The notes under the pieces are model-generated. The model worked only from the letters and a program-made list of their open reading frames with translations. It had not been told where the DNA came from and did not search any database. Of a stretch of 49,424 nt of DNA, positions 6,643 through 16,615 are shown in pieces (the first letter of the stretch is position 1; every line of letters begins with the position of its first letter). The stretch is taken from positions 198,515 to 247,938 of the forward strand of contig JAJPEQ010000011.1 in the NCBI GenBank assembly GCA_021166775.1, read 5' to 3'. This DNA is from Comamonas sp. (lineage in GTDB: Bacteria > Pseudomonadota > Gammaproteobacteria > Burkholderiales > Burkholderiaceae_C). Both the position numbers and the translations under genes were made by a program.

Positions 6643-7904
6643 CGGCTGTGGTTTCATTGTCGGCGGTTTCGCCCCGCGCCATCTGGGATTTGCGCCACCC
6701 CCTGTGGCTGTGCCCGTTTCGCCCGTTTTTCGGCCTGGTCATGGTGACGGCGTGGAGCATGATGCTCGCCTGGGGGGCATTCCTGTTCCTCGGCTGGCCG
6801 TTGCCGGCGGTGCCGGGCGGACCGTTCGTCTGGCATGCGCATGAATTGCTCGTGGGCATGGGTTTGGCGGCGGTTGCCGGTTTCGTGCTCACGTCCGTGC
6901 CCGAGTTCACGGATACCCCCTCGTTTGATGCGCGCGCGGTGCGTGTCCTGGTGATTTTTTGGCTGGTGGGGCGCCTGGCCTTCTGGTGCAGTGGCTGGTG
7001 GCCTTTGTTCGGGCTTGGGCTCAGTGGTCTGGCGCACCTGGGGCTGATTGCGGGGCTAGCCGGGCTGCTGGCGCCGCGTTTGTGGCGCGATCCCGAGCGG
7101 CGCCATCTTTCCTTTGTCTGGATTCTCGTGGCGTTGGCGCTGGTTCTGGGCGGCTTTTATGTCGATGCGCTCAGGGGGCTGGCTCCGATGCGCTGGCTGC
7201 ATGCGCTGCTGGGGGTGCTCATGGCGCTGATCGTTGTGTCCATGAGCCGGATTTCGATGAGCATCGTCAATGCCGGCATTGATGCGCGTGTGGCCATGGA
7301 CGGGGTCGATCGGCCGCCTTATCTGGCGCGCCCGCCCAGACGCAACCTGGCCCTGCTCGCGATTGCGCTCTACACCCTGGTGGAGTTCTGGCAACCGGGG
7401 GGGCGTGCCAGCGCGTGGCTGGCGCTGGCTGCCATGTGCGCGGTCTTCAACCTGCTCAATGACTGGCATGTCGGGCGGGCGCTGCTGCAGCGCTGGCCGC
7501 TCATGCTCTACGCCGTCTACGTTTGTATGGCGGCGGGTTACGGCGCTATCGGCGCGGCCTTGCTGACGGGGGCCTTCAGTGCGAACGCTGGCGTGCATCT
7601 TCTGACCGTGGGTGCGTTCGGGTTCAACATCTACCTCGTGATCTGCATTGCCGGCTATACCCATGCCGGACTGGACAAGAACGGACGCGGCTGGGTGCTC
7701 TGGGGGGCGGTTGCGTTGATGGCGGCCGCGATGCTTCGTGCGGGCGCCTATGCGGGGCTGGCGGCCAGCACCCTCATGGCCGTGGCGGCCGGGCTCTGGT
7801 GCCTGGGTTTTGTGCTGCAGAGCATCCATATGCTGCCCGTGTTTGTGCGCCCTCGCGCCGATGGCCGTGAGGGCTGCGCCGGAGTGCTCGGCATGCCGGG
7901 GTAG
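6639..7904 (+). CDS. nnrS: NnrS family heme/copper membrane protein
   Basis: This 421-residue polytopic membrane protein has about 12 hydrophobic segments. Diagnostic motifs are LCPFRPFFGL near the N terminus and WHAHELLVGMGLAAVAGFVLTSVPEFT, matching the conserved FRPFF and WHAHE boxes of NnrS. NnrS proteins are heme- and copper-containing membrane proteins linked to nitric oxide and nitrosative stress in denitrifiers. The GTG start at 6639 overlaps the ATPase stop. Being coupled to an ABC importer suggests the importer acts in nitrogen oxide metabolism or in anion supply during it; this is inference. Confidence 0.88.
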   Translation: MTAVVSLSAVSPRAIWDLRHPLWLCPFRPFFGLVMVTAWSMMLAWGAFLFLGWPLPAVPGGPFVWHAHELLVGMGLAAVAGFVLTSVPEFTDTPSFDARAVRVLVIFWLVGRLAFWCSGWWPLFGLGLSGLAHLGLIAGLAGLLAPRLWRDPERRHLSFVWILVALALVLGGFYVDALRGLAPMRWLHALLGVLMALIVVSMSRISMSIVNAGIDARVAMDGVDRPPYLARPPRRNLALLAIALYTLVEFWQPGGRASAWLALAAMCAVFNLLNDWHVGRALLQRWPLMLYAVYVCMAAGYGAIGAALLTGAFSANAGVHLLTVGAFGFNIYLVICIAGYTHAGLDKNGRGWVLWGAVALMAAAMLRAGAYAGLAASTLMAVAAGLWCLGFVLQSIHMLPVFVRPRADGREGCAGVLGMPG

Positions 7905-8021
7905 GTTGGCGTGGTCTTGCGACCTTGATGTGTTTGTGGGCTAAGAGGTTTCTGAATAATCGGCTTTTCCGATCCGATGCGGTCTCAGTGGCCGCATGGG
8001 TCAACCTGACAGGAGCATGAA

Positions 8022-8666
8022 GTGAACGCACCCTCGCGCGACCAGGATTTCCCAGCCTTTTTTGCGGACGTGCCAACCATCACGGTGCGCGACAAGCTGG
8101 CCCAGTTTCTCGGAGCCACCGTGCACGACGGCACGATGACCTACCACTATGCCGACGCCGTGCGGCTGGCAGGGCACTCCTGCCCGACGGTGGCCGGTAC
8201 CTACCTCATGGTTCTCAATGGCCTGCATGCGCTCTACGGTGAAGAGCTGCCCGTGCGCGGCGAGATCGAGGTCTTCATGGGCGATTCGCGCGATAGCGGT
8301 GCCACGGGAGTGATTGCAACCGTCGTGCAGCTGCTCACGGGTGCTGCTGCGGAGACCGGTTTTCACGGAATTGGCGGCCAGTTCTCGCGCCTGGACCTGC
8401 TCAAGTTCGATCAGCCTGTGCAAGGCGTGTTTGGCCTGCGCCGGATGGACACGGGCCGTGCCGTGCAGGTGTCTCTGGATGCGTCCGTGGTGCCGTGGAC
8501 GCAGGAGATGCGCGAGGTGATGCCCAAGGCTGTGGGCGGTTACGCCAGCGATGAAGAACTGGCGAAATTTGGCGAACTGTGGCAGGAGCGGGTGCGCACG
8601 ATGCTGACGCAGCACGCGACCGATCCGCGCATGGTCCAGGTCAGCGAATGGCAGCCAGCCCCCTGA
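8022..8666 (+). CDS. FmdE-like protein
   Basis: This 214-residue soluble protein starts at GTG 8022, with AGGAG at 8011-8015. It contains AGHSCPTVAGTYLMVLNGL, matching the GHxCP motif of the FmdE domain (formylmethanofuran dehydrogenase subunit E-like), where His and Cys may bind metal. It then reads GEIEVFMGDSRDSGATGVI. Such stand-alone FmdE-like proteins occur in bacteria that do not make methane, and their function is not established. It lies 117 bases after nnrS on the same strand and may share its regulation. The intervening gap has two short inverted repeats, one of them ATGCGG/CCGCAT around 7976-7997. Confidence 0.7.
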   Translation: MNAPSRDQDFPAFFADVPTITVRDKLAQFLGATVHDGTMTYHYADAVRLAGHSCPTVAGTYLMVLNGLHALYGEELPVRGEIEVFMGDSRDSGATGVIATVVQLLTGAAAETGFHGIGGQFSRLDLLKFDQPVQGVFGLRRMDTGRAVQVSLDASVVPWTQEMREVMPKAVGGYASDEELAKFGELWQERVRTMLTQHATDPRMVQVSEWQPAP

Positions 8667-8880
8667 GGACCCTTTTGAAGGGCATTTGAGGCGGGCTCTT
8701 CTGCAAAAAAAAGCGGCGGTGTTCGGCACTAGGCGTTGGCTTAAAGTGTGGACGCTCTGTCTATGAGATCGGCCAGTTCAAAGAAAGCCGATGAGCGCAG
8801 AGCCGCGGCCACCGAAAGCGATGCCCAAGGGCAAGGGCGCGGATGCCTAGGGCGGCGCACCGCGAGAACTGGGACTTTGG
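8667..8880. other. Intergenic region between FmdE-like gene and AAA ATPase
   Basis: Both flanking genes end here (convergent). There is a run of nine adenines at about 8705-8712 (thymines on the minus strand, downstream of the ATPase) but no strong hairpin before it. No gene is seen. Confidence 0.4.
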
Positions 8881-10005
8881 TTAGTCGACTGTGCTGCGCG
8901 CGGAAACCCACAACTGAAATTCCTGGTCCTCGAAACGGTAGGTTCCGTGGTCGATGCGTGCGAGCAACTGCAATTTTTGGCCGGCAAGTCGCCGCAAAGA
9001 CGTCCGTGGCAGGGTGGTCGTGACTTCTTGCAAGTCCAGGACTACCTTCAACTGTTTGAGTGCTGCTGCTCCATAAAGGTCTTGAACTCCCTTTGCTGCC
9101 AAGAGCAGCACGGCGCGGTCGGCGCGACTCAGTTCTTTCCATGTTTTGACGTGAGCTGTGTCGTTGTGCACTCGAAGCAGCGTCGTCTCCAGCGCATTCT
9201 TCGCCCCGAGTTCCTGGTTCAGCAGATAGCGCTCGATGTACCAGCGGAAGAATTCCGGTGTCTCTTTCAGGGCCTCAAAGGCACCTGTGGCGTCGGCCAG
9301 CGATAGGGGCTGGCGCGCGAGGCGCTGAACCTGCTCGACCATGGCCTCCACGAATTCCCTGCCCAGGAGCGGGAACGGCTCCACCGGCGCCCAGTTGTAA
9401 AAGGGAGCAGACGCCTTGGAGAACATCTCACGCAAGGCAGCCTCCGATGAGCCGGCGAACAGCACCTTGATGCTTTCTTTGCGAATGTCCAGCCCCGCGC
9501 GCAGAGAGTGCGCAAGGTTCTTGTGCGCCGGCGCTGCGAGCACTTGCGCTTCGTCGATGACGAGCAGGAGCTTCTTCTTTGATTTGTCAGCCGCCTGCAG
9601 CGCTGCCTGGATGGCCGGTATCGAGAGTTTTTCCTTCTCGGCTAGGTCCAGTTCGAGAGAGGCTTCCGCAACCATTGGAAGTTTGCCGCCGGCTTTCATC
9701 TTCTTGATGGGGGTGTTCAAGCTTTCCCATAATTTGCTGAGGCCCTTGGGCTCCAGCGCCAACCACATGGCTGAAGCTAGCGCCTGCCCCGGGTGGTCTG
9801 CGTCGTCCCATAGGTTTGTGTACGCTGCTACATAGCCAGCTTTCGATGCCGCAGGCAGCAGGTCATGCTTCAAGAACTCGGTCTTTCCCATGCGGCGCCG
9901 GGCAAAAAGGCCTCGGGCTGGGACCAGCCCCAGCTGGAACCCCTGGAGATAGGCGTCTGCGAGAGCGGGCCGGCTGAAGTGCCAAGAGTCGTGTTGTGCG
10001 TTCAT
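8881..10005 (-). CDS. AAA family ATPase with C-terminal winged-helix-like region
   Basis: This 374-residue protein has a Walker A-type loop at about 32-44 (GLFARRRMGKTEF) and Walker B at about 146-154 (LLLVIDEAQ). The sensor-like LFAGSSEAALREMF lies after that. The C-terminal 80 residues (LSRADRAVLLLAAKGV to YRFEDQEFQLW) look like the winged helix found at the end of Orc1/Cdc6-like or STAND-like prokaryotic ATPases. The gene stands alone between the FmdE-like gene and fba, and a perfect 22-bp palindrome lies 18 bases upstream of the start. The target is unknown. A DNA-binding regulator or defence-type ATPase are both possible. Confidence 0.75.
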   Translation of the reverse strand: MNAQHDSWHFSRPALADAYLQGFQLGLVPARGLFARRRMGKTEFLKHDLLPAASKAGYVAAYTNLWDDADHPGQALASAMWLALEPKGLSKLWESLNTPIKKMKAGGKLPMVAEASLELDLAEKEKLSIPAIQAALQAADKSKKKLLLVIDEAQVLAAPAHKNLAHSLRAGLDIRKESIKVLFAGSSEAALREMFSKASAPFYNWAPVEPFPLLGREFVEAMVEQVQRLARQPLSLADATGAFEALKETPEFFRWYIERYLLNQELGAKNALETTLLRVHNDTAHVKTWKELSRADRAVLLLAAKGVQDLYGAAALKQLKVVLDLQEVTTTLPRTSLRRLAGQKLQLLARIDHGTYRFEDQEFQLWVSARSTVD

Positions 10006-10022
10006 TTGGCATATTTTGACAC

Positions 10023-10044
10023 GTTTTTGTCAATTGACAAAAAC
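10023..10044. promoter_or_regulatory. Perfect 22-bp palindrome upstream of the AAA ATPase gene
   Basis: The two 11-bp arms are GTTTTTGTCAA and TTGACAAAAAC, with no mismatch and no spacer. Related half-sites flank it: TTTTGACA at about 10015-10022 and GGACAAAAC at 10048-10056. On the plus strand TTGACA (10034-10039) followed after 18 bases by TCTAAT could be a promoter pointing away from the ATPase. Probable operator for a dimeric DNA-binding protein; the ATPase's own winged-helix region is the nearest candidate. Confidence 0.7.
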
Positions 10045-10291
10045 ATGGACAAAACTGTCTAATTTAAGCTTGACGCTTGGCTCACTGGCCAACCTGGCGA
10101 CTGCCCAAGACCACACGCATGCTGAAAGCTGCCAAGGAATATCTGCCGGAGAAATCTCCGGCAGAAAAATGCCCTATGAAACGAGGAGTCTCATAGGACA
10201 CATCAGAAGCCTACAGGTAAGCATCAACACTCTATACGCCAACGCCTCGTGTTCGGCACAGCTGCTTTTTTGGATGGCTGGCGGTGCTCGT
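10045..10291. other. Gap with two inverted repeats between the AAA ATPase and fba
   Basis: There is no gene with support. Two inverted repeats stand out: 10143-10164 (arms CTGCCGGAGA/TCTCCGGCAG, two-base gap) followed by AAAAAT, and 10173-10197 (arms CCTATGA/TCATAGG, 11-base gap). A 25-codon frame (10119-10196) crosses both but has no recognised features. A structured short transcript started from the palindrome region is possible, but unproven. Confidence 0.45.
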
Positions 10292-11356
10292 TCAGTGCAC
10301 AACCTGCGCGAGTGAGCCGGCGGCGTAGCGTTTGGCCATTTCGGCGAGGGTGTGCCCCTTGACCCGGCTGCCCTGCCCCTCGCAGCCGAATTCCAGGTAA
10401 CGTGCCTTGCACACGGCCTTGGCGGCTTCCCGCGCCGGTTTCATCCATTCGCGCATGTCGAATTTTTCCGGGTTTTCGAACTGGAACTTGCGCACGGCTC
10501 CGGTCATGGCCATGCGGATGTCGGTGTCGATATTCACCTTGCGCACCCCGTATTTGATGGCTTCCTGGATTTCCTTGACCGGCACCCCCCACGTCTGCTT
10601 CATCTTGCCGCCGTACTGGTTGATGACGGCGAGCAAGTCCTGCGGCACGCTCGACGAGCCATGCATGACGAGGTGCGTGTTGGGCAGGCGCGCGTGGATT
10701 TCCTTCACGCGCTGGATGGACAGCACGTCTCCTGTGGGCGGACGTGTGAACTTGTAGGCACCGTGGCTGGTACCGATGGCGATCGCGAGCGCGTCGAGCT
10801 GAGTCGCCTTGACGAACTGGGCCGCCTCTTCCGGGTCGGTCAGCAGCTGGCTGTGGTCGAGCTTGCCCACGGCGCCGATGCCATCTTCCTCACCTGCTTC
10901 ACCGGTTTCAAGGGAACCGAGGCACCCGAGTTCGCCTTCCACCGTGACACCCACCCTGTGCGCCATGGCCACCACTTCCTGCGTGACGCGCACGTTGTAG
11001 TCGAACGAGGAGGGGGTCTTGCCGTCTTCCTTGAGCGAGCCGTCCATCATCACCGAGCCGAAGCCCAGTGCGATCGCGCCTTCGCAGACCTTGGGCGTGG
11101 TCCCGTGGTCCTGGTGCATCACCATCGGGATATGCGGGTAAGCCTCGCTGGCGGCAATGATGAGCTGCTTGATGAAGGGCTCGCCCGCATACTTGCGGGC
11201 GCCAGCGCTCGCTTGCAGGATCACGGGTGCGCCGACTTCGTCGGCGGCGGCCATCACCGCCTGCACCTGTTCGAGGTTGTTCACGTTGAAGGCCGGAATG
11301 CCATAGCTGTTTTCTGCGGCATGGTCCAGCAGTTCGCGCATTGATACGAGAGGCAT
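10292..11356 (-). CDS. fba: Class II fructose-bisphosphate aldolase, Calvin-cycle type
   Basis: This 354-residue zinc-dependent aldolase cleaves fructose 1,6-bisphosphate to dihydroxyacetone phosphate and glyceraldehyde 3-phosphate, and makes sedoheptulose bisphosphate in the Calvin cycle. It has [20 protein letters not shown] with metal ligands, [19 protein letters not shown] and [15 protein letters not shown]. These are typical of the class IIB, CbbA-like enzymes common in betaproteobacteria. Length is normal. It follows pyruvate kinase on the same strand with 52 bases between, a glycolytic pairing frequent in this group. Confidence 0.96.
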   Translation of the reverse strand: MPLVSMRELLDHAAENSYGIPAFNVNNLEQVQAVMAAADEVGAPVILQASAGARKYAGEPFIKQLIIAASEAYPHIPMVMHQDHGTTPKVCEGAIALGFGSVMMDGSLKEDGKTPSSFDYNVRVTQEVVAMAHRVGVTVEGELGCLGSLETGEAGEEDGIGAVGKLDHSQLLTDPEEAAQFVKATQLDALAIAIGTSHGAYKFTRPPTGDVLSIQRVKEIHARLPNTHLVMHGSSSVPQDLLAVINQYGGKMKQTWGVPVKEIQEAIKYGVRKVNIDTDIRMAMTGAVRKFQFENPEKFDMREWMKPAREAAKAVCKARYLEFGCEGQGSRVKGHTLAEMAKRYAAGSLAQVVH

Positions 11357-11408
11357 AGGTAGGGTCCGTTCGCGAGTTGAAGAATGGGGTAGGTGCGGTC
11401 GATTCTAG

Positions 11409-12851
<1,443 letters not shown>

Positions 12852-13001
12852 GGCGATGGCTTGCTTTCAAGGGGCGCATGAATCGGTCCATTGTGCCCAC
12901 GTTCCCTGGCAGGCCATCATGTCCGCATGAGGGTGGAATATTGTGAGAGAGCGCGTCTCGTTGTGCGCGCGCCACGATCGGAGTCGGGATTCTCCGCACA
13001 T

Positions 13002-13020
13002 AATGACAATGATTGTCATT
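13002..13020. promoter_or_regulatory. Fur box (perfect 9-1-9 palindrome)
   Basis: AATGACAAT, a central G, then ATTGTCATT form a perfect 19-bp palindrome very close to the Fur consensus (GATAATGATAATCATTATC). It lies about 92 bases upstream of the outer-membrane-type gene at 13112 and points to iron repression of that gene. It is also 151 bases upstream of pyk on the other strand. Confidence 0.85.
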
Positions 13021-13111
13021 CGCGTTCTAATAACGCTGTCGTGTACAAGGGTACACGGCGATGCGATGGTCAGGGCCATGCGCGTGTGGCCAGGCTCCCG
13101 AATCAGATCAG

Positions 13112-13882
13112 ATGATGACTTTTGACATGCTGCCCCGATTTTCAACTTGCGCATTGACCGCTTCATTGCTGGTGGCGTCCGTGTCTGCGCAGGCTGCCCA
13201 TCCCTTGCTCACGGACGACACGGGCACCCAGGGGGGAGGGAATTGGCAGCTTGAAATCAATACCGACCACACACGCGCACGCGATGGCGCGGAGACTTCC
13301 TGGGAGCGCGCCGCCGGCGTGGCCCTCACGCGAGGCGTGACGGGTGCGCTGGACTTGGCGGTCAGCGTGCCCTGGATGCAGGCCAGCGAACCCGGCGAGG
13401 CGCGTCGGCGGGGTGTGGGTGACACGACGCTGCAGGCGAAGTGGCGCTTTCATGATGATGAAAACGGGTGGAGCCTGGCATTGCGGCCCGCCGTGATGCT
13501 GCCGACGGGCAATGCAACCAGGGGCTTGGGCAATGGCCGTGCGTCGGCCGGGGTTGCGTTGATTTCGACACTGGAGCGAGGGGCCTGGACCTGGCTGGCG
13601 AACGCGGGCTACACGTGGAACGACAACAGGATCGGGGATCGCAAATCACTGTGGTCGTTGTCCACGGCGCTGCTTCATTCGCTCGCCCCACGGTGGTCAC
13701 TGGCCGTGGACGTCGGAATTTCGCGCAGCGCCGATCCAGGGGTACGCCATGACACGTACGGACTGGTTGGGGTGATCTACCACGCCAGCAAGGACCTGGA
13801 CCTGGACGTCGGCTGGCGCCGCAGTCTGGGCGCGGCCCCGGCGGCAAACACCTTGGGCGCGGGCATGACGCTGCGCTGGTAG
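13112..13882 (+). CDS. Outer-membrane beta-barrel-type protein, Fur-regulated
   Basis: This protein has 256 residues from ATG 13112 (ATG 13115 also possible). A signal peptide (LTASLLVASVSAQAA) is followed by a mature part of alternating beta strands: NWQLEINTDHTRARDG, WSLALRPAVMLPTGNATRG and a final aromatic-ended strand GAGMTLRW, a usual outer-membrane insertion signal. This resembles the 'MetA pathway/phenol degradation' transporter-like family, many of which are uncharacterised outer membrane proteins. A perfect Fur box lies upstream and an iron transport operon follows in convergent orientation, so a role in metal passage or response is inferred. Confidence 0.7.
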   Translation: MMTFDMLPRFSTCALTASLLVASVSAQAAHPLLTDDTGTQGGGNWQLEINTDHTRARDGAETSWERAAGVALTRGVTGALDLAVSVPWMQASEPGEARRRGVGDTTLQAKWRFHDDENGWSLALRPAVMLPTGNATRGLGNGRASAGVALISTLERGAWTWLANAGYTWNDNRIGDRKSLWSLSTALLHSLAPRWSLAVDVGISRSADPGVRHDTYGLVGVIYHASKDLDLDVGWRRSLGAAPAANTLGAGMTLRW

Positions 13883-13918
13883 CCCGGGCGGGAGCCGGGG
13901 AGGCCCATCCCGGCTACC
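13878..13918. terminator. Possible bidirectional hairpin between convergent genes
   Basis: Arms GGTAGCC-C-GGG (13878-13888) and CCCGGCTACC (13909-13918) pair with one bulged base across the 31-base gap between the outer-membrane gene and ftrD. No T-run follows on either strand, so termination is only suggested by the position. Confidence 0.35.
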
Positions 13919-15347
13919 ACCACCAGAACAGCCAGCCCCAGGCACTGTCCACCCACAGCAGGGCCGCCAGCATGAGCCCCATGCCGGGCAGTGCCCGCGC
14001 GGCGCTCAGCCCCCAGTGGCGCAGGATGCGCCAGGCCAGCCACAGCGACCAGCCATTGGCGGCTGCAAGCAGCGCCAGGCGCGCCTGGTTGACCCAAGGC
14101 AGGAAGATGCCTTCGCCGCGCAGCAGCGAGACGGTGATCGCGCTCAGGCCGAGAAACACGCCGATGCCCGCCAGCGGAATCATGGCCTGTGCAAGATGAT
14201 GCAACCGTTGGGTTTTCCATGTGCCGGCCGTCCGTGTCGCGAGAGCGGTCAGCATCAGCGTGATGCCACCCCAAACCAGCGCCGTGGCGCCGATGTAGGC
14301 CAGCAGCAGCCCCCCGTCCAGCCAGGTGAGCACGTCGTTGCGCTCGGGGTAATTGGTCAGTATCCACCACGGTGCGTTGTCCGAGAGCGGCCAGTAGATG
14401 TCGTGGTCGATCAGCCATGTGGCGGCCCACTGCCGGACGGTCACGAACCAGGGGCTGGCGCTCCAGTGAAAGGCGCCGATGGCAACGCCCTGCAGCCCGA
14501 AAATGATCAGCCAGGTCTGCCAGTGCGTGGCCTCGGCGGCGGCGACGTCCACGACCTCCTGCGCGGGTGAGCGCCATTGCAGGGCCATGGCTTCATGATG
14601 CCCGCTGCAGCGCCCGCACATGTGGCAGTTGCTGCCACCTCTCATGTGCCGCAAATCCAGCATCGGGGCGCAATCGACGGCAGGCGGCCTTCTCTTCGTG
14701 ATCGTGATGGGCTTGCCCGCTTGAGCCAGCGAATGCCGCCATGCCTCCTCGCTGACCTTGTAGTGCATGGGCGCGAGCTTGGCGAGCAGCCCGAACACGC
14801 CGTTCACCGGGCACAGATAGCGGCACCATGCTCGCTTGCCCCGAGTGTAGAAATAGCCCACCACCATCGCCGCGGCCGTGCTGCCGCCCAGCACCACGAG
14901 CGCCGCATGCGGGTATTGGTAGACGCTCACCATCTGACCGTAGACCGTGGTGAGCACGAACGCGGTGAAGGGCCAGCCGCCCCAGCGCATCCAGCGCGGC
15001 ACGCCCAGCCCGCGCCCGTGTTTCGACGCCCATTCGGTCAGCGTGCCCTCGGGGCACAACACGCCGCACCACAAGCGTCCGAACAGGATCATGCTCAGCA
15101 GCACGAACGGCCACCAGATGCCCCAGAAAGCGAATTCCGCCACGATGGTGAAACTGTTCCACACACGGGACGCGTTGCCGGGCAGGGGCAGCAGCGCGGG
15201 CACGACGAGCAGCAGCGCGTACACGGCCACCACCACCCATTGCATTCGGCGCACCAGCGAGCCGTGGGTACGCAGCCAGTCACCTGCCGCAGCCAGGCCT
15301 TTTTGCCACCGTCCTTCGATCCAGGGAGCACCGGTGAGTGCGCTCAC
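13914..15347 (-). CDS. ftrD: Polyferredoxin-type membrane protein of the FtrABCD iron system
   Basis: This 477-residue membrane protein has cysteine motifs GRLWCGVLCPEGTLTEW, WCRYLCPVNGVFGLL and CHMCGRC, arranged like NapH/CcoG-type 4Fe-4S proteins among several hydrophobic segments. In the ferrous iron transport systems of Bordetella and Brucella (FtrABCD), FtrD is such a protein and is thought to take up electrons from iron oxidation by the periplasmic partners. The start overlaps the end of the FTR1 permease gene by four bases (ATGA), confirming an operon. The last part has several more membrane helices, making it longer than minimal NapH proteins. Confidence 0.82.
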   Translation of the reverse strand: MSALTGAPWIEGRWQKGLAAAGDWLRTHGSLVRRMQWVVVAVYALLLVVPALLPLPGNASRVWNSFTIVAEFAFWGIWWPFVLLSMILFGRLWCGVLCPEGTLTEWASKHGRGLGVPRWMRWGGWPFTAFVLTTVYGQMVSVYQYPHAALVVLGGSTAAAMVVGYFYTRGKRAWCRYLCPVNGVFGLLAKLAPMHYKVSEEAWRHSLAQAGKPITITKRRPPAVDCAPMLDLRHMRGGSNCHMCGRCSGHHEAMALQWRSPAQEVVDVAAAEATHWQTWLIIFGLQGVAIGAFHWSASPWFVTVRQWAATWLIDHDIYWPLSDNAPWWILTNYPERNDVLTWLDGGLLLAYIGATALVWGGITLMLTALATRTAGTWKTQRLHHLAQAMIPLAGIGVFLGLSAITVSLLRGEGIFLPWVNQARLALLAAANGWSLWLAWRILRHWGLSAARALPGMGLMLAALLWVDSAWGWLFWWW

Positions 15348-16189
15348 GCGTGCCTCGGGCTAGGAGCGGAGGGCATACGGGTGCCCGCGCGGCTGCGGCG
15401 CAGCAGGATGGCCATGAGCACCCAATAGCCGACATACACCAGAACGGTCATCAAGGAAGGCTGTGCGCGGTAGCCCGTGATGCCTGCGACCAGACCGCCC
15501 AGACGGCCCATGTCGGGTAGCAGCCAGGAGGTATTCCAGAGGCCATCCATCAAGGGTGGCAGCCACTCCATGGCCTGCATCTTTTCCACGCCCGTGGTCA
15601 CCAGGGAGGCGGCCAGCAGCAGCAGCAGGACCTCGGTGAAGCGGAAAAACCGTGGCCAGGTCAGCACCTTGCCACCCAATTGCAGCAACCAGAAGGTGGC
15701 GAAAGCAGCCAGTAGCCCCCCACCGGCCGCCAGTCCCATCAGGGGCAGGTCGTTCGTGGGGGTGGCTGCCAGCGTTCCATAAAGAAAGACCACGGCTTCG
15801 CTGCCTTCGCGTGCGATGGCCAGTGCCGCCAGCACCGCCACGCCCCACCAGTTGCGCTGCTTCAGCTTGAGGGACAGCCCCTGTTCGAGCTCGCGCTTGA
15901 GTGTGCGGCCATGCACGCGCATCCACAGCACCATCTGCACGATCAGTGCGGCAGCGACGAGCACCATGATGGTCTGGAACTGATCCTGCCAGTTCGTCAG
16001 CAGCTCCTGCGCGCTGTAGATGCCCAGGCCCAGCAGCGCGGCAAGTGACAGGCCCGCAGCCACGCCGCCCCAGAGCCAGCGCCGGCCCGATTCGGCCCCC
16101 GGCGTGAGCGACAGCCAACTGTACAGGATACCCACCACGAGGAGCGCCTCGACGCTCTCGCGCCACATGACGAAAATGACCTGTTCCAT
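15344..16189 (-). CDS. ftrC: FTR1 family iron permease
   Basis: This 281-residue membrane protein has two REXXE iron-binding motifs: RESVE (residues 10-14) in the first helix and REGSE in the middle, both typical of FTR1/EfeU permeases that move Fe(III) produced by oxidation of Fe(II). It has about seven hydrophobic segments. It lies between the cupredoxin gene and the ferredoxin gene in the order FtrA-B-C-D, all minus strand with short gaps. Confidence 0.92.
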   Translation of the reverse strand: MEQVIFVMWRESVEALLVVGILYSWLSLTPGAESGRRWLWGGVAAGLSLAALLGLGIYSAQELLTNWQDQFQTIMVLVAAALIVQMVLWMRVHGRTLKRELEQGLSLKLKQRNWWGVAVLAALAIAREGSEAVVFLYGTLAATPTNDLPLMGLAAGGGLLAAFATFWLLQLGGKVLTWPRFFRFTEVLLLLLAASLVTTGVEKMQAMEWLPPLMDGLWNTSWLLPDMGRLGGLVAGITGYRAQPSLMTVLVYVGYWVLMAILLRRSRAGTRMPSAPSPRHA

Positions 16190-16200
16190 GTTGGGCCTGT

Positions 16201-16581
16201 TTACCTGATGACGAATTCGCCGCGTGTCGTTTCCATGTGGAATTCGTCGTAGAAGGGATAGGTTCCGGCGGACTTGCCGGGCAGTGCCCGGGTGCGTGTG
16301 CCCCCTGGCGCCACGACCAGCTCCAGGCCCAGCGGCAGGCTCTCGAACTCGGCAGGCGTCTTGCCCTGGTTGACCACCTCCACGCGAAAACGCTGGCGCG
16401 CGGGCAGTTCGATGCGGCGCACATTGATATGCCCGTCGTTGAGTTCAATGCGAACGGTGGGGACGTCTTCAGCGTGTGCCGGCATCGCGGTGGCCATCGC
16501 CAGCAGCGAGAGCACGGACAAGACCGCCAGGGCCCGTGCCAGGGCAGTCGCGAGATGCTTGTGAGGAGAGTGCAAGTCCAT
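16201..16581 (-). CDS. ftrB: Periplasmic cupredoxin-like protein (FtrB-like)
   Basis: The product has 126 residues from ATG 16581 (MDLHSPHKHL), followed by a signal peptide ending AHAED. An open frame extends upstream to 16671 but overlaps the previous gene, so the shorter start is preferred. The mature domain is a cupredoxin_1-type fold: VTRIELNDG-like start (VRIELNDGHINVRRIELPA), FRVEVVNQGKTPAEFES and a C-terminal YDEFHMETTRGEFVIR. In FtrABCD systems the B protein is thought to oxidise or hold iron with the P19 protein. It is paralogous to the protein at 17316-17675. Confidence 0.8.
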   Translation of the reverse strand: MDLHSPHKHLATALARALAVLSVLSLLAMATAMPAHAEDVPTVRIELNDGHINVRRIELPARQRFRVEVVNQGKTPAEFESLPLGLELVVAPGGTRTRALPGKSAGTYPFYDEFHMETTRGEFVIR

Positions 16582-16615
16582 GCTGTCTGAACTCCGGCAA
16601 GCGCGACGCGGCGGC

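Noticed and set aside
10119-10196. 25-codon frame between the AAA ATPase and fba
   Set aside because: It crosses both inverted repeats, has no clear ribosome site and no recognisable feature.
8719-10259. 11-bp direct repeat GTGTTCGGCAC at 8719-8729 and 10249-10259 flanking the AAA ATPase
   Set aside because: An 11-bp match in 1.5 kb of GC-rich sequence can arise by chance, and there is no other sign of a mobile-element end at either copy.
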